This document shows positions 46,414-59,874 of a stretch of DNA of 64,000 bases, piece after piece; within the stretch, counting starts at the first letter, position 1, and each line of letters opens with the position of its first letter. Both the position numbers and the translations under genes were made by a program. The notes below the pieces were generated by a model. That model was not told where the DNA came from, did not search any database, and saw nothing but the letters and a program-made list of their open reading frames with translations. The stretch comes from Macrocybe gigantea. Its lineage: Eukaryota > Basidiomycota > Agaricomycetes > Agaricales > Callistosporiaceae. The stretch is taken from assembly GCA_011319805.1 (NCBI GenBank), contig SJRY01000080.1, positions 124,001 through 188,000 of the forward strand, written 5' to 3'.

Positions 46414-47869
46414 TTACTTCTTGGCAGCCTTCGCATCGTTAACAGCTTTTTGGACCGGGAAATAGATGACAAGCGCAAGGATAATGAGGAGGATAATCGT
46501 GATAAAGAAGCAAATCCATCTCTTTTTGCGGGCGGCCCGTGCAGATTTGACCGCCTTATCGGTATATCCCAAGCTAATATACGGTTAGCAGTCGTGATTA
46601 AGACAGTGTATGCGCCGCAGTACGCACCCAACCTCAGTGTCCTTCTGAACTTGATCTGCTTGGGCTTCAATGTTATTGATCGTTTCGTCTTGTTGCTCGA
46701 CAAGAACGCTCATCTGCGTAGAGTCAGTCCGTACATTATTGGTTACCATAGAAAGAGAATGCTCCATACATCATTGAACAACTGTGCAAGCTCTGCCAAT
46801 GTCCGCTCTATCCGTTGGATATCTGCATGCCGTTCTTGAACTTCGCGATAAGCAGCACGAGACTCGCCCAATCGATTCGAATTCATAAGCTATGCCAAAG
46901 AAACCCGTAAAGTTATGTTCCGCAAATTTTAACTCCAGTAACCGTACTGCTTGACTGAAAATTTGACCTCCCGATTCATCGTTAACGACGGCTCTGATTT
47001 CTTCTGGAGTTGCGTCAGGTTTCACTGGCCAAAAGGCTACGTCAGCACAAGCCAAAACGCGCCACGTAACCAACAACACCGATTTTGTACTGCCTCTCCA
47101 TCCGTTGTTTGTATCTCGTGCGATACTGCTGCTCAACCGTCTGATAATTCTGAATTGCCTCCACGAATTTGGACTTGACAAGCGCCGTCTGGAACTATGT
47201 CAGCGATAAGAGGTATGAATGCAAGGTTGTATGTGACCTGTTGTTTCCGAATCTGTGCGTCTCGTCCAGAGCCGCCTTGTCTCTCCAAGTCTTTTATTCT
47301 GCGCTTGAGACTGGCACTAAGAGCACTCGTATCATCAACAAGTTGCTCCAGTTGGGAGGCGTTTCGCTGAGCAGCAGCATCGTCCATGTTGTTGAGGGAC
47401 CTTGAATGGAGATCTCCTATGCGTGCAACATTGTCGTTGAACGTGCGTAGACTGTCTTGCAAAGATGATATCTGCAGGGAGGTTCACGCTATGCCAGCAA
47501 ATAACCGCACATTGTACGGACCTCCGAGTAGAACGCCGACATGCTGTCTCCGTTCGAGGCGGCGAGGTGCGTTGAACTGTCCTTGACATCCGCCATTTCG
47601 TACGCGCGGTCGTCTTGTTGTGCGTATGGGTTAAACCTACGGTTGCTTTGGTATCCTCCACCAGCTCCCGCCGACGCCTGCGTCGGGTAGGAATTGCTGG
47701 AGCGACATGTCAGAATGCGACCTTGGTTCGAAGGGAATGAGAAAAGCTAACGTGGACAATCCACCTCCTTGTTGTTGCTGCGCCTGTATGCCAAATGTGA
47801 TGTGAGAGTTCATCCAAGCCGAGCTCGAAAATGTTGTACCCTCATGGCGGCAAGACGATCTCGAGCCAT
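46414..47869 (-). CDS. SSO1: Plasma-membrane syntaxin (t-SNARE, Sso1/2 type)
   Basis: This Qa-SNARE drives fusion of secretory vesicles with the plasma membrane, which matters for hyphal tip growth. After a Gln/Gly-rich start (MARDRLAAMR, AQQQQGGG) comes NSYPTQASAGAGGGYQ and an Habc domain (MSAFYSEISSLQDSLRTFNDNVARIGDLH, VDDTSALSASLKRRIKDLE). The SNARE helix reads IQRIERTLAELAQLFNDM joined to SVLVEQQDETINNIEAQADQV, with the central glutamine layer. A single C-terminal membrane anchor (RWICFFITIILLIILALVIYF) is followed by a short tail. At least seven exons. Order and lengths match the Sso family. Confidence 0.9.
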
Positions 47870-48138
47870 TATTGAAGGTTGAGAGGTTGGAACGGATCAG
47901 TAGGGAATCGAGTTGACAGGAAGGGGAAGAGCCCGTTGGTATATAGGAGTCCTCTCGTAGCTGAGAGGAGAGTTGGACCACCGCAAGTGTCGAAACAACA
48001 GCCGTCTTGATGTCCCACACAAAACATGAAAACATGCATAAACAACGCCAAGGGGGCTGTGTCACAGGCAATTTGATGCAGTGCATCCTGCGACAACACA
48101 GCAACTCTAGTTAGACAGCGTGGCGTGTCCGCAGTACT

Positions 48139-49928
<1,790 letters not shown>

Positions 49929-50076
49929 GTTGAATGGCGAAATGGACTGGAACAATCCCTCGGCAATGTCCGGGAAAAGCACGTGACATTATACATAACT
50001 TCACTTTCTACTTAACACGTGTCGAGCATGACCAGTTGAACACACGAAACCTAGCTCCGTGATCCGTGACGCCTAT

Positions 50077-51849
50077 ATGTTTATTGCGAATTCTTGCCTC
50101 CGCTATGTCCTAGTGTCCTTGTCGATTAGTGTGACCTCGTGCGCTCTCCAACGTTGTTCCTTCATAGAACTTGCTGAAGATTTCATAACCAGATTGTGTG
50201 CAGGAGGAATATTCACTTTTCCTCTTCTAGCCCCATCGCTGGCGTCTCGCGCCAAGTTGTCACAAGCGCAACTCACAGCGCTGATAGTTGCGTGAGTACA
50301 AGGCTGCGATGAATGATCTAGCACACACACTCCAACCGACGCTTTGCAGCGGCATGATAGGGCAGTACCCATTTTCGCCAATGGTTGGACGAGTCCTTGA
50401 TATATACGGACCGTCGACGTGCTCCATGATGGCGGGGTCTGCCTTTGCTGCAGGCTATCTCGCAATTGCCAAAATAATATCCGAGGCTGCCGTTCAGACT
50501 ACCAGAAACGTGTTCACTTTCTATCTCCTTATATTTTCATTCATTCTAACTGGTTTGGGGACTGTGTTCTCGTACGTCACCATGTTATGGGACCGGAGCA
50601 TGCAAATACACTCACCAATATGTGATGTAGATTCTTTGGTTCCATTTTCGCTGCTTCAGCTACGTTTCCGACTCATCCTGCTCTCGCATCCGGATTTAGT
50701 ATGGCTTTATTCGGTCTTTCTCCCATGCTACTTTCTTCTGTGGCAGTTCGCTTCTTCTCGGATCCGAATTCAGAACTTCTAGATGTGGTGTCATACCTCA
50801 AATTTCTTACATGCTTGACCGTCCTCACCCAACTGTCCGGTGCCTATATGCTCCACCGTTGCTCAAGCACTCAAGCTGCCTCTGATGAAGGCGGTTCCCC
50901 GCATTCTCCGAATCTCCACAGCGAACGTTCTCCTCTGCTATCCTCCGATCCTCCAGTGACTTCGGATCCTCACAATTCTCGGCCTGAATATCCAAGTCCA
51001 TTAAGGGATAGGTATTTCTGGTTGCTCGGGTTATACTGCCTCTTGACATTGGGATCGGTGTGTTAACCTTCAAGCTATGTGCAAGTAATGCTTAGATTCT
51101 GAGTTGATATCAAGTGCGAGATGGTCATTTCGAACATAGGAACTATCGCTCTATCCTTGCCTCCTACTTCCAAGTCTAACGTCAATCTCGTCGCCGTGAA
51201 GACGGGACTGGCGGCATCGCGTCAGATACAAATCTTGTCGTTTTCGAATACCGTGTCTCGGATTATTGTTGGGCTACTTGCCGACTTCGTCTCCCCTGTT
51301 GCGTCACATTTCGAGCCCGGTTTGGTGATCTATCCCCGGAAACGTAGGATAAGCCGAGTCGTCTTTCTTGCTGGTCCAGCCTTTATCCTGGCTGCAGCTT
51401 TCTTCTGGACTGTAGCCGGAGTGTATGAGCGAGATGCCATTTGGACTCTGAGGTAAGCCGCTTGTCTGCAACGTGTCGACCTGCATATCATCCTCCATCA
51501 CAGTGCCGGGATAGGAATTACCTATGGAATTATCTTTACCGTCATGTAAGTAACAACTCAGCTGGCATCTTACTGTGACCCATGACACGTGAGAAGTCCT
51601 AGCATTGTTTCGTCCGTTTGGGGCTTGGCCAACTTGGGGAGGAACTTCGGTATCATTTCCTATGCACCTTTCATCGGAACGCCTCTCTTTTCGTTTTTGT
51701 ACGCCTTGTTGTCGCAATCAGTTTCTCCGGGCGAGATATGTGCTGGCAGAGAATGCTGGGAAACAACATTTTGGGTCTGTTTTGCTACTTCGTGCATTGC
51801 CATTATCGCAAGTCTAGTGTTATGGAGACAGTGGAGAAGTCATGTCTGA
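50077..51849 (+). CDS. MFS transporter of the MCH1/nodulin-like group
   Basis: A spliced gene for a twelve-helix major facilitator. The first exon reads MFIANSCLRYVLVSLSISVTS and joins to LCAGGIFTFPLLAPSLASRAKLSQAQLTALIVA. Next come GMIGQYPFSPMVGRVLDIYGP, FYLLIFSFILTGLGTVFSYFGS and GFSMALFGLSPMLLSSVAVRFF. A central loop is soluble and Ser/Pro-rich. The second half has SFSNTVSRIIVGLLADFVSP, VVFLAGPAFILAAAFFWTVAG, GITYGIIFTVIPSIVSSVWGLANLGRNFG and a final helix. The pattern fits yeast Mch1 (monocarboxylate-like, vacuolar) and plant nodulin-like NFD4 proteins. The substrate is not evident. Confidence 0.8.
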
Positions 51850-52119
51850 TGGCATGCCGTGTAAAGATATGCGTATTCTATCGTTGTGTTATTGCAGTCA
51901 ATTGAAACCTAATTTTAACGCATAGCATCAGGGAGCGAAAGGAGTGTGCCTTCTTGAACATGATGTGCACCTCTGGATTCCATGGCAGAGATAGTGCTTA
52001 AAGTGGGGGAGATGATGTGCCTCTGACATCAGTACATCATGTCACTTGAGGACTGCCACCTCATTCCCATATTCTGCTGATCTGTCCAGACCCGAGCATT
52101 CACTCATCTTTTTTTGAGC

Positions 52120-53079
52120 ATGACTGTCCATGCAATGTCGCGTCCGATTGCAGATCTAGCTCACGTCTATAGAATTCTTTACTTGGCCTGCACCATTGCC
52201 ATCCTAACTTATGGCTACGTGGCATTGACATATCTTCCGGTTGATGGATGGATACGGCGCCAATATGGAGGACATTCGCAGTATCTCACTATCCAAAGGC
52301 ACGTCGGGACATTCAACGTGATCAAACATTAATATAACGGACAACTCCCTCAAGTCTTGCATTAACCTGGTTGACATTGGTAATGGGTGTTGTAACTGAA
52401 TGGCTCCCGGTGTCAAAACGTCCGTAATCCCTTCTTCGGGCCTGTCATTACTCAAATTCACTTTTTATGTAGATCTCAAATTTGCCCGGAGAATGTCCCT
52501 CTTGTTAGCGCTTCCGGTAAGACAAAAAGTTCCTGATTGGTATTAAGACTCAAGCTTCACGAAGCTTGAAATCATTGTATCGTTAATCTACTGGAGCCTT
52601 CTTATCCTCTTCCCCCATCTGCTCCTGCAACCGAGTGGTTCGCAAGCATCTGCTGAACGGGACGGCACCTTGTTAATGACGATCCCGCTCCACATCGATC
52701 TCGCGCTTCATGCTGTGCCATCGTTGTCTCTGTCGATCGATTTCTTCCTATTTGAGCCAAAGTATGAAGGCAAATACCTCAAGACAGCAGCGCCGACTGC
52801 TTTTTTGTCGTTTGCCTTATGGTACGCGTCGTGGGTCGAACACTGTGCTGAGCATAATCAAGGAACTTGTGAGTACAATACATCACGTCCAAAAAAGTTC
52901 TTCCAGAAGTATCGAAGAGTTCTATTGTTGTAGTCCCATATCCGTTTCTCACAACGAATCCGTTCAAGATACGATTGTTCATCTATGCCTTCGTCACAGG
53001 CTTAGCTTATACCACTTTCCGCCTCGTCAACCACTTCAATCCGCGTGTAGAAAGAAAGTCCAAACAGAAGATTGTATAG
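52120..53079 (+). CDS. AIG1/FAR-17a family membrane protein
   Basis: This protein belongs to the androgen-induced/FAR-17a family of six-helix proteins; human AIG1 and ADTRP hydrolyse fatty acid esters of hydroxy fatty acids. It starts MTVHAMSRPIADLAHVYRILYL at 52120. Later exons give SLALTWLTLVMGVVTEWLP, DLKFARRMSLLLALP, EIIVSLIYWSLLILFPHLL, PLHIDLALHAVPSLSLSIDFF (with the conserved His near a D-x-x-x-H stretch) and TAFLSFALWYASWVEHC, ending RVERKSKQKIV. The first intron (52299-52354) has a GC donor (AAAG|GCACGT); with it the frame runs on without a break. Five or six exons. Confidence 0.82.
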
Positions 53080-53270
53080 GAATATAAGGGATACTTAAAA
53101 TGGATAGTTAGACTTGCATGATTCTGCATAGAGTATGCCGTACAAGTAACTCTGCCATAGTATGGCAGCGTAGTATCCGAGATATTGCGTCCTGAGGATA
53201 TTTGTGTTGACACCGACCATGCAGTGGTTCCATTACGTACTCAAGTACTCAACAGCAACACCCTCCGTCC

Positions 53271-54004
53271 ATGAAACAGTTTTGTCCACTGCCCACAACC
53301 CACCCGGAGTTTACAGTCCTCCAGAGCTCAGGTCTATCGGAGTACAGAGTTGAATCCTGGTACTTGACGCGTGATGGCTCGGGGAAAATCAAAGACTCAA
53401 CTTCTCCTACGTGGTGGGACATCGCGATTCTCCTAGTTCCCTTCTCATGGTTTATGGTAAGAGACTGCGTGTCGTGTTCAGGTATGTACTGACTTCACCT
53501 AGCTCAAGTTCGATATGGTCAGTTCAATTCTCGTGTGTCTAATAGTCCTGTGCCTTGGTTCTAGATGGGTTCGCGTGATTTTTGGTACAGTTCGTCAGAC
53601 ATTCGTCCTACATAGCCAAACTCATCTGGAGCGTAGAATCCGTTACTATTATCCCACCACATGGAATACAGCTTGAGTCGCGTTGGGGGCTGCTTTCATA
53701 CCATCTGTTCGCCACGCGGCGGTTTATTCCCTCACACAACATCGAAGATGTCGTCATTCACGAAGCGCTAAGGCGGTGGAACGTCTATTTCTACATGGGT
53801 GCTATCAAACGAATTCCCTCAGGCGGACACACAGTCGAAGTTGCCTATCCAGTGCGTAATTCAGGAGATAATATCTCGCTATGAAGGAGTTCACCCAAAG
53901 AGTAGAATGTCTTGCCACCCGATTGTGTCCTCATCCATGTTTTCAATGCTATTCACGAGTCATTGCTACACGAGGGGTACCATCATCATCACCCCGCCGC
54001 ATGA
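53271..54004 (+). CDS. GPI15: GPI-GlcNAc transferase subunit PIG-H/Gpi15
   Basis: This is a subunit of the ER complex that adds N-acetylglucosamine to phosphatidylinositol in the first step of GPI anchor synthesis. The start MKQFCPLPTTHPEFTVLQSS fits the family, followed by EYRVESWYLTRDG and a hydrophobic hairpin (WWDIAILLVPFSWFM, SSILVCLIVLCLGSRW). The PIG-H core reads VTIIPPHGIQLESRWG, RRFIPSHNIEDVVIHEALRRWNVYFYMGAI and VEVAYP joined to NVLPPDCVLIHVFNAIHESLL. The C-terminus is a short His run. The intron 3' of VEVAYP runs from GTGCGT to TAG. Exon borders in the middle of the gene (53455-53645) are less sure. Confidence 0.82.
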
Positions 54005-54141
54005 TTAGCGCGAGCATGCCTCTGGACCATCTTCACTTTCATAAGCGCTCAGCAGCTCGTCATACCCTTCATCATCGCCCTCATCTGCGGAACTATCTCT
54101 CGTCTTTCTCTGACGGTCTCTATTCTCATTCGAGGTCTTCC

Positions 54142-57100
54142 TTACTCGCTGATTATTTGAGACTTTCCGGACCCTGGTATCATGGCCCTCACTGGACATT
54201 TTCCTTGATCGCTCATGAATCTCTGCGGAAGGTGTTCGAGAGCGTCGGGATCGGGAGGTGACCGCGGTAAGGAGTTCGCGTCCGTAGCGAAGCTAGATGC
54301 CCTAGGCGTGTTTATGATATCTTGTTCGTCAGTTGGCCATTCGACCATGAGCGAATTCGACGGGCTTGTCTTCCTCTCAGCCTTTATCCGTGTTTGTTGA
54401 TTGTTAAGATTTAGTGGCTTCACCGAACGTTTTAAAGCGATACGCGGACTTCGAGACAGACCAAGCACTGCCGACGAGCCTGAAGTGTTATCAACAGAGG
54501 CGCGATCAGCTGAGATAGTCCGCTTTCGAGACAGCTTCTTTCCAGGAGTCGCTTCGAGCACCACTCGTTGTTTATGATTAACGGCTTGCATCGGTTTCGT
54601 GGGTTGTGCATCGACACCAGACTCTGGTGTATTGTTCAGCGCCTGCGGCAAGAGCGCAACGACAGGATCTGACATTTCAATCCGGCCCCGTCCCTGATGG
54701 TGATCTGGTGAAACGATCGAAGGAGAGCTGGAGGTACTGTTTTCCGAGGAGGTGGAGGCTGATTGTGGCCTATGACGGTAGTAGTGATAACCTGGCGCCA
54801 TAGGAGAAATGGAGCGTCGGTTAAGTGGGACGAAGGTGTTTGATTGGCTCGACGTCGGGTTGGGATCGGACCGTGCTGAATTCAGGCGAGAATGGTCAGA
54901 AAATGAGAGTGATGATACAGATGATTGTGAGTCGCGGTGGTAACGAGCATGGTGTTTATGTTTCATGTCAGCCCAGTCCAAGTCTGGTGTTGAAGTTCTG
55001 GAGGACGGCAGATTTGGGGGAGAGATAATGGGTGATACTGATCCCAGTATTAGGGGACGAGGAGCTGACTTCTTTGCCGGCTGAAGGTTTTGTGTTTTCG
55101 TCAACGAAGCGAATGATCTTTTGGTTTTTTCCAAGAAACCTCCATCTTCTTTACCCCCGTGCAGCGACGGCGCCTCAACAATCGAGCCTAGACTGCTGCG
55201 CGGTGAAGTGAAATGCGAGCGAAGAGGTGATGACCATCGTTGGGTTGGTGACAGATCTATCGGACTTTGAGAGACTGCCCTTATCGACTGGACTTCATCG
55301 TTGGCGGCCGTTCCGGGGGACTTGCCCCTAGAATTCCCTAATGCTCGTGCCTGCAGATTTGTGCTAGCCTTTGCAATGGCCGCAGCCGTATCTGAGTCTT
55401 TAAACTTTTGCGCATAATTCCAGAGATTCGGAAGAAGGAAAGAAGAATCTGACGATAGGCTTGAATTGTCGGGATTGTCAGCTGAGCGACTACTGGAGGG
55501 CTCGTATACGGGTATTGGTTCCATTGGAGACGGCGGCACTTCCATAGCGGTTTGATTGGTAATTCCCCTCCAGACGGTTGTTGCTAGGCGCGAGGGGAAG
55601 CCAGATGATGATTTTTCCGTAGTCTCTGGAGTCTCTGCTGACTTGCTACCAACGGATAGGAGATCGCCATCCTCAATCTCCTCTTCTGTAGGCGAAAGCT
55701 CCGGTGAGGGTAACTGATTTGTAAATCCTTTCCAAAGTTTGGTGGTTAAGCGGTTCGTAATGCTTGGGGCGGCTTTGCGGTCTGGGTTTGCACGCGGATG
55801 TTGCATACTAATATCCAATGCCGTTTGTAGGACAAGGTCAATCCCGCCGGCTCGTTCTATCGGATAGCGTTGCAGCAAAGCCAGGAGTTCCACGAGAGGG
55901 TCACCAAGAGGCACATGGGTCGTTTTACTCTCCTTGACAGTGCCATTTCCAAGCCAATTGCCAATGAATGATGTATCGTTTCGAGCTAGCCTGTCACGAA
56001 ATACATAAGCTAGATTAATCTAGAAGAGGATGGGCTCACTGTAGGATGTGATTGCGTATACAGAGGAGCATCGCGATGCATATATTTAACGCATAGTCCA
56101 GTTTGAAATTCATGTCGCGTTCCCTGGTTGGACGTGAGAACAGAACATCCCAGACTGGCATTAAGGATTGGGTTGGAAGCGTTTGCGTGAATAACGACGA
56201 CAGCCAGCGACTGGCAGCATCTTAGATAAGAGGCTTTTCAGTGAAAGAATGATGACATACGAGGAATAATGGGGCTCTGCGGGATCCAGTTCGCAGGCGT
56301 CCTGGCACAGATATTAGAGACATTGTTTGTTAGTTTCTACCACAGAACGACCTACCAATATATCCCATAGATCTCGGTCAACCTTTGCTAATCGCTCACT
56401 GAAACGTCTCATCCACGAACGGAGACCAGCTTCATCATCAAGGTCCGAGAGCTCCCCAATCAGAGCTTCAAATAGCCAGAAGGAATCGGCTTCAACATGA
56501 GCAAGCTCCTCGATATCTATCTCTTGATTAAGCACAGAATATGTCGAGACGAGCAATGACGCCGTGAAAGGAGATAGATTCGCTGGGTTGATAGAAACAT
56601 GAATATAAAGGAGTCGAAGCAAAGCAGCGAGATGTTTTGGATGAGCATATCCACGTAGGTAATGATGTTGGGGAGAAAACAATGTTTTCTGGTCAGCAAG
56701 GTCGTCGACTTCAAGCCGTATCTCAGGGGCATTTAAAGATGACAAGGAGTCGCCGACGTGAATCGCATCTAGACGCAGAGTGAGATTCCGGGCACAAGAA
56801 ATTGCAATATTGTCAGCGGCATCTGGATCAACTGGGTTTAGGGACGAAACTTCGCGTTCAGGTTCCTCGTCGAGTCGATGAAATAAGTCGACAGGAGTAC
56901 GCGAAAGTTGCGCTAACACGTTCAATAGGTTGAGATCTTGTGGAAGCGAAGGATGCGACGGAGGCGGAAGAGTTGATATTGGCTCAAGCAATCGTCGTAC
57001 GAGGGTCTTGATGCGTACTTCATTGGCATTTCATCGTGGACAAGACAAAGTGCAACTCACATAGTAGCTCTCCCGCTGCTTGTCTGATTCAACCTTCCAA

Positions 57101-57367
57101 GACGCTTTCGCGGGCGGCAATATTCCGAACAACAGTCTGACTTCTAATCAATAGCCGTGCTTTATCGGCGACGCAGAACGAGGACTGACTTCCAAACTCG
57201 CGGTCGAAGCCAACTTGGCTCGTCCGGAAGGCCTAAGGGTGCACTGAGGATGCGAACTAACCCAGCGGAGTTCATGAATAATACCAAGGGAGCATAATCT
57301 GCGTAACTCGGGTATTTCAATTATCGGAAAGGATTTCATGTCCAGGATTTCCGATATGTTATTTACT
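54142..57367 (-). CDS. TBC (Rab-GAP-like) module, probably fused to IST1
   Basis: The reading frame VNNISEILDMKSFPIIEIPELRRLCSLG joins LPDEPSWLRPRVWK and LLFGILPPAKASWK, the typical entry of a TBC1D13-type domain. The end of the domain reads VEADSFWLFEALIGEL, FSERLAKVDRDLWDIL, LDPAEPHYSS and SRWLSSLFTQTLPTQSLMPVWDVLFSRP. Between them I cannot find the arginine finger (IxxDxxR) or glutamine finger (YxQGM) of active Rab-GAPs. The C-terminal 590 residues are Ser/Pro-rich and probably disordered; an extra last exon could extend the gene to 54005. MKSFPII at 57339 is the first methionine if the gene is separate from IST1. The 53-nt intron 57368-57420 joins it in frame to IST1. Confidence 0.75.
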
Positions 57368-57416
57368 CTGATATAGAGTCAGCAAGGAATTGATTGTAGT
57401 ACAGAGGCAATTGATC

Positions 57417-58136
57417 CTACCTCTCTTGACGTGGCAGTTCTGGAGACCAATCTACGCTATTTGAGAGAGCTATGTCCTTCAAGCATGAGTTTAGACTCAT
57501 TATGGAAGGCGGCGTTGTATGTATCGCTCGAACAACGGAAGGGGCGACATGCTTGTCATAGTTTCCGATTGCAGAGTAGGCGAAGGCGGGGCCAAGACAA
57601 TGTATTAGTGTGGCGCGAATTGAACTGAGTTCTAAAAGGGATGTAAGCGCTACTTGATAGAACGTGAGATTCTACAAGGAACCGACGACCTTTCAAATTT
57701 ACATGGGGAGCCGCAAAAATTATCCCAGAGGCAGCTTCAACGACGTCCGGATTTGAAAGGCTATGTCCTGTGCATGAATATTGCGAAGGCGAGGGAGAGG
57801 GAGCCGCACTTCACCTTGGACTCAGCTCACTGACATGCTTACTTATTACGCTGAGGTATAGTCCTAAAGTTTCCAGCAAGTCGCCCCAGGCATCCTCCTG
57901 CAAAAGCCTCCGCGCTTTTGTCCGAGCTAGCCCAAGTTGGTTGTCCTTTAAGAGGATAGCGATGTCCTTTCGAGCAATATAACCTTCCGAGTCCTTCTTG
58001 CCTTGCGATTGTCCGAGTATTAAACTTGCTGACCTCAGTTGCGCCTGTACACATCTTTGAATGAGCAAAATTCGACCGCGTCGGAGATGTCGCGCACCTT
58101 GAAGGCCTCTGTATCCCTGGTCAAACCCGCGAACAT
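57417..58136 (-). CDS. IST1: IST1-domain ESCRT-III protein
   Basis: Exon 1 (58136-58098) reads MFAGLTRDTEAFK and joins to AQLRSASLILGQSQGKKDSEGYIARKDIAILL after a 53-nt intron. The rest of the IST1 helical bundle follows: LARTKARRLLQEDAWGDLLETLGLYL, NPDVVEAASGIIFAAPHVNLK, LIHCLGPAFAYSAIG and TPPSIMSLNSCLKDIALSNSV. IST1 regulates the Vps4 ATPase and ESCRT-III in endosomal sorting and abscission. No MIT-interacting motif is seen after the domain: the frame ends LPRQER plus TAG, but this stop is the start of a canonical intron leading into the TBC frame. So this is either a complete short IST1 or the N-terminal half of a fusion. Confidence 0.82.
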
Positions 58137-58276
58137 AGTTGACTCAGAGTGGCAATGGGACGTGCAAAACTTTCCGCACGTCGCTCAACGTCACGATGTC
58201 AATTGCAGACGATGGTCACGTGATACTACAGGAACGCTCTTCTCAATACAACTAAGTTATATGTAGAGGACATGAC

Positions 58277-59493
58277 CTATTCCCGCGCAGACACTTTCTT
58301 CATGGCCTTCCTTTCCAACTCGAACCGACTCCGCTTCCTCCTCCCATCACTCTGACCTTCTCCATCAAAGGCATCATCCACCTTCCTAACGCGGAGTCCC
58401 TTACGACTCCGCGTCAGTACTTGCTCCTTTCTTCCCTTGTGGCGCAGCTCCTCGTAACCATCTGTGCCACCGCCCAGTCCATGATTTGGTCGGCTGATGC
58501 TCTTGAGCACATCATCAAATTCATCTTGTAGGTCACCTGCTCGTCGCCTAGTGCGATGAGATGAGAGAAGACCAGCTCCTAAAGCGAGATCCTCTTCATC
58601 ACGAGCTCTTCTCTTGGCATCGCGCTTTTTCATAACAAGTCTAGTGAAGTTTTCCTCTTCATATTCAGTCATGTGTCGTAATTCTGCAACGCGACCTGAG
58701 GTCGCCGCAGGAGCGGAACCTAAACCAGACGCGGTCTCGGTGTGGGGACGGGACGGATCGAGTGCTAAACTGGCGAGAGCGGACGGTAACTTTTGACGAT
58801 CCTTTCGAGTCCGAGATGACTTTTCAGTATACGGCATAGCCGCCACTCTGGGGGACGATAAATGTCATCATCGTTGTCCGAGGAATCGTGGGATTGGTCA
58901 GCTTGGCCACCCGTAGCCCCAGGGCGGACAAGATTTTGAGGATTTGGTTTGTACAACAGGGGATCTGATGTTAGAAACATCAGTAAAGATGAGGCCAACC
59001 AACTGGAACTAAGTACCAGAATCGAGCAAGGGCGTTTCCGCTACTTGGCTCCCTAGTTTTATGAGCTTGTCGATCTGGTAACGCATCTTCGCCTCCAGGG
59101 ATTTCACTTTCTCAAGGATAACGCGATCCTCCAACATAAGATCGACCAAATCACCAGCACCAGATCCGCGTTCTGGGCGATTCAAAGCAGAAAATGGTGC
59201 GGTAGGGACCGTCCGAGTAAGGAGGGTATCGCCAACAGCGCGGCGGCAGGTCAAAAGTAAGAGGGATTGAAGATAAGAGATTAAGATGTGTTGTTTGAGA
59301 GAAAGTAGCGATATTCCTTCTCGAGTATCCAATTGAGAGCCACTTTAAGACGCATCAGCAACGTCGTCAACGAACAAATAAATGGGACTCACTTCTGTCG
59401 AAGAGACTTTAAAGCTTCCCGCACAGCTGACACACTACTTGCAATGTCGTTGATTGCATTTGCAGTCTCCTTCTCATAAGAGACACTCTCCAT
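58277..59493 (-). CDS. LCP5: Neuroguidin/Lcp5-like SSU processome protein (one-base frame break)
   Basis: This Sas10/Utp3/C1D family protein acts in 18S rRNA processing in the nucleolus. It begins MESVSYEKETANAINDIASS, then GISLLSLKQHILISYLQSLLLL, LVDLMLEDRVILEKVKSLEAKMRYQIDKL and DPLLYKPNPQNLV, all Lcp5/neuroguidin hallmarks. The C-terminal half (VAAMPYTEKSSRTRKDRQKL, EEENFTRLVMKKRDAKRRARDEEDL) is basic and ends KKVSARE. The frame breaks at 58850-58854: the plus strand has five G (coding strand CGTCCCCCAGAG) where six would read YRPPRVAAMPYTE. No intron explains the shift. A missed base in the assembly is the simplest cause. Confidence 0.88.
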
Positions 59494-59874
59494 CCTGGCA
59501 ATAAATCAATGAGAACATATCAAGTGAAAAGTATTGAAGAGATGAAGGTCAGTCCACGGGTTTCTAAGCCGCCGCTCTTCGAGCGTTATGCAGTGCATCA
59601 GGATATCAGGGCCCAGTGCATTTCATCTTCGAAAAAGTGCAAAGGAAAAGAGCAACATACCTTGCTCACGGTCAGGGCAAATAGAAGAGTTGGTAAAATC
59701 ATTCGTAGTTGAAAAGCAAATAGGCGAAAGCAATGTACATCACGTGGCACAGTGGGGTTGGCGGTGCCACCGCCTTTCTGCGTGGACAGCATGCCACACA
59801 ACGGAATTAGAGGTGAATTTGCATATATATAACAGATCGAATTTTTTGTGATTTCCAGCTCCTCTCAAGAGACA

